Assembly: GCA_910586365.1 (NCBI GenBank)
Contig: CAJUGP010000049.1
Coordinates: 1-11,518, forward strand
Length of the DNA stretch: 11,518 nt
Direction: 5' to 3'
Origin: an uncultured Christensenella sp.
GTDB taxonomy: Bacteria; Bacillota; Clostridia; Christensenellales; Borkfalkiaceae
Below the pieces are notes generated by a model that saw only the letters and a program-made list of their open reading frames with translations, made no database searches and was not told the origin of the DNA. This document shows positions 7,413 through 11,518 of this stretch, piece after piece. The position numbers and the translations under genes were made by a program. Each line of letters begins with the position of its first letter. Within the stretch, counting starts at the first letter, position 1.

Positions 7413-9428
7413 TCAATTCATCTCCTTTACGTGCGATTCGATAAAGGATATTTCGTTCTCGTCCAACCCGTATTTTTTATATAACTGAACGTCAATTTCC
7501 GCCACCGATTGTTGCCAATCAATGTCGGAACTTGACATGAAATCTTGAAGGGGAACATAACGCCATGTAGGAGCAGCATTATGTTGAGTGATTTTAAGGA
7601 TTCCCAGCATGGTTCTTGCAAATTTAGATTTTATATATTTAAGACAATTATTTGCCTCATTCTCTGTTTCAAAAGCTCCGATTCCAATAAAGGATTGTGT
7701 ATAGCCGCAAAGCGGCGTGCCGCAAAGCGGCGTGGACATTACTTCTCCGATTGCGCCCGATCCATTGGCACTTGGTACCATAACTTTCCACTTGAATAAA
7801 TTTTCATGTTCCAAATCGACAAATTCTATCGGAAAATATTTCCACACTCGTTTATTATTCGTGATTCCCAAAACATGCAAATCATTTTCATTTACTTTTT
7901 CGTCCGTAAAAAGCGGAATTTTTTCAAAGATGTTATTTCTAAATCTTTTATCTTTACCTTCGCTTCCGATGATGCTTTTATACTGTGGATATTTGAAATA
8001 TAATGTTTCTAAATTGAAGCGGTTTTGCGCATATACAATATTCATGAGGCTACCGTTATCATTTTTAGAATTTACTTTTATCAAAATAGAATTTAATTCG
8101 GGAAATGAAGTAAATGTTTGAATTGCACCAAAATTTTTTGTTTTGTCGTGATACGAAATAACCACGCCGCCTTTTATATCCGTGTTCGGGAAAATTTTAC
8201 TGCTATCGGGTTCAAAATACAATATTTTTAAGCTGGGATCGGATAACATTTTCTGATTCCATGCTTTTGGTGTTTGACCGGCATTAAAAAGAAATCGGCC
8301 GGGATGAACCAATTCAACTCTATCCGATAACTCATACGCCATATCCATAAACAAATTATAAACGGAGGGCATGAAAGTTTTATTTTCACTTTCTTCCACA
8401 TCTCCCTGATACGGCGGATTGCCGATGATAAAGTCGAATTTCATTTTGTTTCCTCCCGATAATTCGTAAAAGCGGCAAGTGGTCTTTGCACGCCAATTTT
8501 TGATGATGCTGTAAATACCGATATGTTTGGAATTGTCGCCGCTTATACATCCTAAACAGCTCTCTCTGTCCGACGGTTCCTCGTCGAACAGAGAGAGCTG
8601 TTCGCCGATTTTTGGTTCGCAGCTATACGGCACAACGAATTTCAAACCGTCCATCTGAAAGAGATTCCACACAATGATATTTGCAAGCGATAGCAGAATA
8701 TCCTTTGCGGGGAACTTATCGAATTTGTCCACGTAATAGTCGATAAAGGTAAACAGCAGATTCTCTCTTGCAATCAGCAGGCTGTCGCCCTGCCATTCAA
8801 AGCCGTAGGTCGACTGATACGCTTCGAAGGCGTATTTCAGCCAATCGTCCTCATCCGATACGTTTTCGTTGATCACACGGAGCTTTCTATCCAGCAAGCC
8901 CACTCGGGAATTGACGTCGATCCATTTGCCCGTTACCGTGTCGTAGCGGCTTGCAAGAAAGGGCGCTTCTCCGCAGGTGATTTCCAAAACCTTTAACCGT
9001 ACATAATCGCGCCAAGTTTTCCCTGCGGGGAAGGTGATATTTTCTTGCGTTTTATGCCACGTTTCCCCGTCGGGTACGTTGAATACGTTTTCCCGTTCAA
9101 ACCAAACGTCGAATCCGCTTGCCATTTGGTTGCAAATCCAAGAGGGGGTAAAAACCTCGCCCTTCTTTTTAATGCGCTCCTTCTGTTCCTTTTTGGATTT
9201 TTCGATACGGGGCTTTATCACGTTGCCCCGTCTGCCCGTAATGGCTTGCAGCGTCATTTCGTCGCGCTCGTGAAATCCCGAACCCCGCCAGGCATACATA
9301 TCCGTTGCCCAGATAATATTGCCTTCGGAGCTTTTATCCTTTAATAGAACCCTCAACAGCCTGTCGTCGAGGTACATGATATAGTTCTCTTTAATATCTA
9401 TGGAGTTTTGCGCGTCTTTGAAATCCAT
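7413..9428 (-). CDS. Eco57I-like N6-adenine DNA methyltransferase (modification subunit)
   Basis: The ORF encodes 671 residues. It transfers a methyl group from S-adenosylmethionine to adenine N6 in the recognition site, protecting host DNA from the adjacent restriction protein. The motif X-like segment KKGEVFTPSWI is at residues ~88-98. Motif I is divergent, VLEITCGEAPFLA (147-159), where DPACGSG is usual. The catalytic motif IV is FDFIIGNPPYQ (331-341). Residues ~430-630 are the likely target-recognition region, ending in SFIGIGAFETENEANN and YVPLQDF, typical of Eco57I/TaqI-like enzymes. The start at 9428 has AGGT 6-7 nt upstream and a strong promoter. The gene is co-transcribed with the restriction gene, with a one-base gap between stop and start. 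Three oddities are listed separately: a hairpin at 8555-8602, an internal start at 8444 and a 15-bp duplication at 7704-7733. The exact recognition site cannot be read from sequence. Confidence 0.85.
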   Translation of the reverse strand: MDFKDAQNSIDIKENYIMYLDDRLLRVLLKDKSSEGNIIWATDMYAWRGSGFHERDEMTLQAITGRRGNVIKPRIEKSKKEQKERIKKKGEVFTPSWICNQMASGFDVWFERENVFNVPDGETWHKTQENITFPAGKTWRDYVRLKVLEITCGEAPFLASRYDTVTGKWIDVNSRVGLLDRKLRVINENVSDEDDWLKYAFEAYQSTYGFEWQGDSLLIARENLLFTFIDYYVDKFDKFPAKDILLSLANIIVWNLFQMDGLKFVVPYSCEPKIGEQLSLFDEEPSDRESCLGCISGDNSKHIGIYSIIKNWRAKTTCRFYELSGGNKMKFDFIIGNPPYQGDVEESENKTFMPSVYNLFMDMAYELSDRVELVHPGRFLFNAGQTPKAWNQKMLSDPSLKILYFEPDSSKIFPNTDIKGGVVISYHDKTKNFGAIQTFTSFPELNSILIKVNSKNDNGSLMNIVYAQNRFNLETLYFKYPQYKSIIGSEGKDKRFRNNIFEKIPLFTDEKVNENDLHVLGITNNKRVWKYFPIEFVDLEHENLFKWKVMVPSANGSGAIGEVMSTPLCGTPLCGYTQSFIGIGAFETENEANNCLKYIKSKFARTMLGILKITQHNAAPTWRYVPLQDFMSSSDIDWQQSVAEIDVQLYKKYGLDENEISFIESHVKEMN
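7704..7733 (-). repeat. 15-bp perfect tandem duplication in the target-recognition region
   Basis: The plus-strand unit gccgcaaagcggcgt occurs twice head to tail (7704-7718 and 7719-7733). It encodes TPLCG-TPLCG at methyltransferase residues 566-575. Each unit contains the small palindrome GCCGC-AAA-GCGGC, a likely cause of polymerase slippage. The duplication keeps the frame and adds five residues next to the conserved SFIGIG segment. Confidence 0.9.
8442..8457 (-). promoter_or_regulatory. Internal ribosome-binding site and ATG inside the methyltransferase gene
   Basis: On the minus strand GGGAGGA is followed, six bases later, by an in-frame ATG (8442-8444) that begins MKFDFIIGNPPYQ at residue 329. 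The spacing and complementarity are better than those of the annotated start of the gene. Use of this start would give a 343-residue product holding the catalytic NPPY motif and target-recognition region but lacking motifs X and I. Gly-Gly-Asn codons could create this sequence by chance, so function is inferred. Confidence 0.45.
8555..8602 (-). repeat. Long hairpin inside the methyltransferase coding sequence
   Basis: A perfect 15-bp inverted repeat (aacagctctctctgt at 8555-8569 against 8588-8602) encloses, after one mismatch, a further 5-bp stem (cgacg/cgtcg) and a 6-nt loop. In the mRNA the loop reads AGGAAC. The stem spans codons for QLSLFDEEPSDRESCL (residues ~277-292), an acidic linker between the N-lobe and the NPPY half. 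A stem this long inside a coding region is unusual and may affect translation, mRNA processing or recombination. Confidence 0.85.
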
Positions 9429-9446
9429 ATTTTACCTAATACAGCC

Positions 9447-9475
9447 ATTATACCAAATATCGACATTTTAAGCAA
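9447..9475 (-). promoter_or_regulatory. Promoter of the restriction-modification operon
   Basis: The minus strand has TTGCTT (9470-9475), a 17-bp spacer and a perfect TATAAT (9447-9452) preceded by TGG, making an extended -10 element. It lies in the 65-bp gap after the AbiEii-like gene. The predicted transcription start leaves a leader of only about 12 nt, containing the AGG of the methyltransferase ribosome-binding site. No inverted repeat covers it, so strong unregulated expression is the simple reading. Confidence 0.75.
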
Positions 9476-9493
9476 TAAAATCGCGTTTGTTCT

Positions 9494-10486
9494 TTATCCG
9501 TTTATCTCATCTTCAAGCCGTTTTAATTCCGACATAATATCATCAAACGGCGGCTTCTCGCCGAAAATCATATTTTGCATGTGCGCGTAGTCTGCCTTGT
9601 ACGTCGCAACGTTATGCTTCGGCGGCAACAGCCTGATTGCGCCGAATTTTGCCTCGTCATATTTTGCCCACGGGCAACGGTAAAATTTTTCTTTGAACGC
9701 AACGACTTTTTCAAGCAATTCTTTATCTGCAAGGGCAGATTGTCTCACCGCAGATTTTGCCATTCGGTACAAATCGTAATAATGGCGGGAGTATCTCGGT
9801 GGAACCTTGCTGCCTTCGGGACGGTTGGCTTCGCGGTGCAGTATGGTTGCTTTCTCCCAAAAAGTTCGCTCCGGCAAAACAGTTAATACTTCCGTTGACG
9901 GCTGTAAAAATAGTTTCGGATATTCTTGTGCGGCATACGGCGTGATTTCTTTCAATGCGGCGGGAGTCCAAGCCGCCAACGCACCTATTTCCAATCGAAT
10001 AACGGGCAAAACGTATTCGTCGTTAAAATCGTTTTTATAAGCAAAGATAACGGTCTGCGGATCAAGATCATCAATATAGCAGTCAACGCCTTTTAACTCG
10101 TTTTGTAAGTTGCATTTGATTGACGGCAAAAACGCATCGCGTAAAAATTTTTCCGTGCGCTCGTTTGCTTCTTTATTAAAAATATCTTGCTTATTATTGC
10201 TTCGTTCCTGCCAAGGCTCGTTTATTCCATAACCTAATACGCGCCAATCGAGAATTAAATCGATATCTTCCGAAAAGCGTTCGATAAGCCCGAACGATTT
10301 GGAAAGGCTTGTGCCGCCCTTAAAAGCAATTTTATCTTTCCATTCAGAGCGATGAAAAAGATAGTCGAGCATATAACACACCCAAAAATCTTTTTCTATG
10401 ATTGCGTTAGGCAAGCCCATCTTTGCTGCCGTGTTCTGAAACAATGCCCGTCTGTCTTTTTCGTTAAGAGTTGCTATTCTTTTCAT
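9494..10486 (-). CDS. abiEii: AbiEii-like nucleotidyltransferase toxin (type IV TA)
   Basis: Starting at the ATG at 10484-10486 gives 330 residues. This start overlaps the upstream stop as ATGA and has AAGG about 10 nt upstream. The longer frame from 10504 would begin inside the antitoxin gene and is not preferred. The protein belongs to the DNA polymerase beta-like nucleotidyltransferase superfamily, AbiEii/AbiGii type. Counting from 10486: FKGGTSLSKSFGLIERFSEDIDL (residues ~56-78; GGTSLSK plus the catalytic pair in EDIDL), then RLEIGALA (~164-171), then the RTFWEKATILHREANRP helix (~207-223) and RYSRHYYDLYRM. All four expected motifs are present, so it should be active. Family members stop growth; reported relatives add nucleotides to tRNA, but the target here is not visible. 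It is paired with an antitoxin that does not need to bind the toxin (type IV). Confidence 0.88.
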   Translation of the reverse strand: MKRIATLNEKDRRALFQNTAAKMGLPNAIIEKDFWVCYMLDYLFHRSEWKDKIAFKGGTSLSKSFGLIERFSEDIDLILDWRVLGYGINEPWQERSNNKQDIFNKEANERTEKFLRDAFLPSIKCNLQNELKGVDCYIDDLDPQTVIFAYKNDFNDEYVLPVIRLEIGALAAWTPAALKEITPYAAQEYPKLFLQPSTEVLTVLPERTFWEKATILHREANRPEGSKVPPRYSRHYYDLYRMAKSAVRQSALADKELLEKVVAFKEKFYRCPWAKYDEAKFGAIRLLPPKHNVATYKADYAHMQNMIFGEKPPFDDIMSELKRLEDEING

Positions 10487-11100
10487 TCGCCTTGATCCTT
10501 GCAAATCACCTTTATATATTCATAAATCCATGCGGTTGCCGTCTTTGCTTCCGCAAGCATAACCGCCTTTTCTTCATCGGCAATAACAGAACGTAGTTTT
10601 GCTATCACGCTATCGTCGATATTTTCTTTGCCCAACGCTTTTAACGCTTGAATGATGAGCGAAGTCTTATAACTGAATTTAGAAATATCTTTATTCGTTG
10701 TATGGCGAAATTCTATCGTCGTGTTATCAAAGGAATACGTTTTATACGGACCGTCGCTAACGTACAGCCATACGGTTGGAATTTGCGTAGAAAGCCCAAG
10801 GGCATTCAACGCCGTATCGCCGCAAGGAACAATCGTCCAACCGAAATTCCGCGCAATAGCTTGAGCGACTTTTTCGGGCGACGGTGCAATATATTCCCCT
10901 AAAAACTCGTTATAATCGGGCTTTTCGTAGATACCGCGTATGATGCGCCGAAGTTTTTTTGCTTTTGTCATACGAAGTAAAACCATATTCGCACAATCAT
11001 AGGAAGTTAAGTGCATAAAATCGGAAACAAGAAATATTGAGCCGACATTAGCATTCGCTATTATCTGTTCGATTGGTTTTTGATATATTGCTTCTTTCAT
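10483..11100 (-). CDS. abiEi: AbiEi-like antitoxin and transcriptional repressor (DUF6088-type)
   Basis: The ORF encodes 205 residues. The N-terminal ~70 residues form a winged helix-turn-helix, with FLVSDFMHLTSYDCANMVLL followed by the basic turn TKAKKLRRIIRGIYEK. The remainder matches the AbiEi antitoxin core: YIAPSPEKVAQAIARNFGW, GDTALNALGLSTQIP, then TIEFRHTT and the LIIQALKALGKENI helix. In type IV systems this protein neutralises the AbiEii toxin's effect and represses its own operon. The start at 11098-11100 has AAGGTG 5 nt upstream. A promoter with a palindrome over its -10 box lies immediately upstream, as expected for autoregulation. The stop overlaps the toxin start by four bases. 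The gene appears complete and intact. Confidence 0.85.
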   Translation of the reverse strand: MKEAIYQKPIEQIIANANVGSIFLVSDFMHLTSYDCANMVLLRMTKAKKLRRIIRGIYEKPDYNEFLGEYIAPSPEKVAQAIARNFGWTIVPCGDTALNALGLSTQIPTVWLYVSDGPYKTYSFDNTTIEFRHTTNKDISKFSYKTSLIIQALKALGKENIDDSVIAKLRSVIADEEKAVMLAEAKTATAWIYEYIKVICKDQGE

Positions 11101-11109
11101 AATAACACC

Positions 11110-11141
11110 TTGTAGGAAATATTATACATTATTCCCTACAA
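11110..11141. promoter_or_regulatory. Palindromic operator over the AbiE -10 box
   Basis: Inverted repeat with 11-bp arms and one mismatch (ttgtaggaaat at 11110-11120 and attccctacaa at 11131-11141). The 10-bp centre contains the whole TATAAT box. AbiEi proteins are known to bind inverted repeats in their own promoter, so this is the likely autorepression site. Binding has not been shown for this sequence. Confidence 0.65.
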
Positions 11142-11149
11142 TAAAGCAA
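11121..11149 (-). promoter_or_regulatory. Promoter of the AbiE-like operon
   Basis: The minus strand has TTGCTT (11144-11149), a 17-bp spacer and a perfect TATAAT (11121-11126). It lies 20 bp upstream of the antitoxin start. It has the same -35 hexamer and spacing as the restriction-modification promoter at 9447-9475. Confidence 0.75.
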
Positions 11150-11226
11150 GTGATTTGCATAGAAAATAAGATCAAATCGTACCCAAGGAGCCATTATTAA
11201 ACCATTTGAAAAAATGCAAATGGCAG
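11150..11226. other. Non-coding spacer upstream of the AbiE promoter
   Basis: No gene is seen here. It contains only a 7-bp inverted repeat (CCATTTG...CAAATGG around 11201-11222) with an 8-nt A-rich loop. Together with the two long hairpins it makes up the gene-free right-hand end of the window (11101-11518). Confidence 0.4.
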
Positions 11227-11290
11227 TTAGGCGTGAGCTTGTCTATGACGAGCGCGGCGGCTTCGCCGCCGCGGACAAGCTCACGCCTAA
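11227..11290. repeat. Large inverted repeat with nested GC-rich hairpin
   Basis: Perfect 17-bp arms (ttaggcgtgagcttgtc at 11227-11243; its complement at 11274-11290) enclose a second 9-bp perfect stem (11253-11261 with 11265-11273, loop TTC). Only nine unpaired bases lie on one side. There is no T tract after the stem on either strand at normal terminator spacing. It directly abuts the next hairpin. It may be a structured RNA or a mobile repeat unit; I see no coding sequence in it. Confidence 0.8.
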
Positions 11291-11434
11291 AAAAAATCAA
11301 CTCAAACAAAAGCAAGAAATGAACGCCGCGCGGACGGGCGGTCGCCGCTAATCCGCTTGGCGATCCGCCCGTTCTCCTCGCGGCGGCACGTTCATCTTCT
11401 TATGCTTTTATACGGTGAGTTGAATTTTCTTTTT
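11289..11434. terminator. Long imperfect hairpin with T tracts on both sides (probable bidirectional terminator)
   Basis: Arms pair over more than 120 bp as separated blocks: TCAACTC (11297-11303) with GAGTTGA (11417-11423), then AAAAGCA/TGCTTTT, ATGAACG/CGTTCAT, CCGCG/CGCGG, ACGGGCGG/CCGCCCGT and TCGCC/GGCGA, around a 12-nt loop near 11353. On the plus strand the stem is followed by ATTTTCTTTTT (11424-11434). On the minus strand it is followed by eight T (11296-11289). It would stop leftward transcription before the AbiE promoter. It is far longer than an ordinary terminator, so a mobile repeat or structured RNA is also possible. Confidence 0.6.
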
Positions 11435-11518
11435 ATGGGGTTGAGCCCCCGCCGTTTTCCTTCACTTCCGCTTTTGTTCCTATAATTACCGAAATTGTTC
11501 CCGTAAAGTTCCCCCAAA

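Noticed and set aside
4127..7444. Long plus-strand open frames opposite the restriction gene (for example 4127-5179)
   Set aside because: They mirror the strongly coding minus strand, show low-complexity shadow composition, and have no ribosome-binding sites or domain motifs.
10487..10504. A start for the AbiEii-like gene at 10504
   Set aside because: It would add six residues read from the antitoxin's last codons. The ATGA overlap at 10483-10486, with AAGG upstream, is the standard arrangement.
11216..11351. A plus-strand ATG frame (MQMAVRRELVYDERG...) running through the hairpins
   Set aside because: The AAGGAG upstream is about 26 nt away, and the frame is simply the inverted repeats read as codons.
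11227..11434. CRISPR array or insertion-sequence ends
   Set aside because: There are no regularly spaced direct repeats, no transposase and no target-site duplication. The repeats are inverted and of different sequence.
11392..11517. A minus-strand frame open to the right edge encoding about 41 basic residues ending KSIRR
   Set aside because: It could be the tail of a gene beyond the window, but it has no recognisable motif, its stop falls inside the long hairpin, and the evidence is too thin to call.
1..11518. tRNA, rRNA or riboswitch
   Set aside because: No cloverleaf, conserved rRNA segment or known aptamer core was seen on either strand.

Overview
This window looks like part of a defence island from a low-to-moderate GC Bacillota, probably a gut-type Clostridia. 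The clues are Shine-Dalgarno starts, TTGCTT-N17-TATAAT promoters, and a Cro/CI regulator tail of the short type common in that phylum. I cannot name the genus. Every supportable gene lies on the minus strand, so transcription runs from high to low coordinates.

Right edge (11101-11518): there is no convincing gene. It holds two large inverted repeats. The inner one ends in T-rich tracts on both strands and should act as a bidirectional terminator. A promoter follows, with a palindrome over its -10 box. This drives a two-gene type IV toxin-antitoxin/abortive-infection pair: the AbiEi-like antitoxin/repressor (10483-11100) and the AbiEii-like nucleotidyltransferase toxin (9494-10486), which overlap as ATGA.

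Middle (4049-9428): a second promoter, with an extended -10 box and a very short leader, drives a two-gene restriction-modification system. It has an Eco57I-like N6-adenine methyltransferase (7413-9428) and a large restriction protein (4049-7411). The latter carries a GIY-YIG-like nuclease head, an SF2 helicase motor and a C-terminal methyltransferase-like N-lobe. Inside the methyltransferase gene are a long hairpin, a 15-bp tandem duplication and an in-frame ATG with an ideal Shine-Dalgarno just before the NPPY motif.

Left third (1-4067): composition becomes clearly AT-rich at about 4050. What appear as three adjacent ORFs (485-3906) read best as one gene of about 1140 codons: HNH endonuclease, then a helical TPR-like region, then a PIN-like RNase domain. 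It is interrupted by one missing A and one in-frame TAA. I relate it to the predicted TPR-GreAB-C-PIN conflict proteins, with an added HNH head. The cassette is flanked by gene remnants on both sides: a C-terminal scrap of an unknown gene (3927-4067) and a 5'-truncated XRE regulator (307-468). The regulator overlaps a frameshifted membrane/coiled-coil gene that runs off the left edge. The left part therefore looks like a recombination-built, decaying section beside two intact-looking defence operons. A run of assembly indels is the main alternative.
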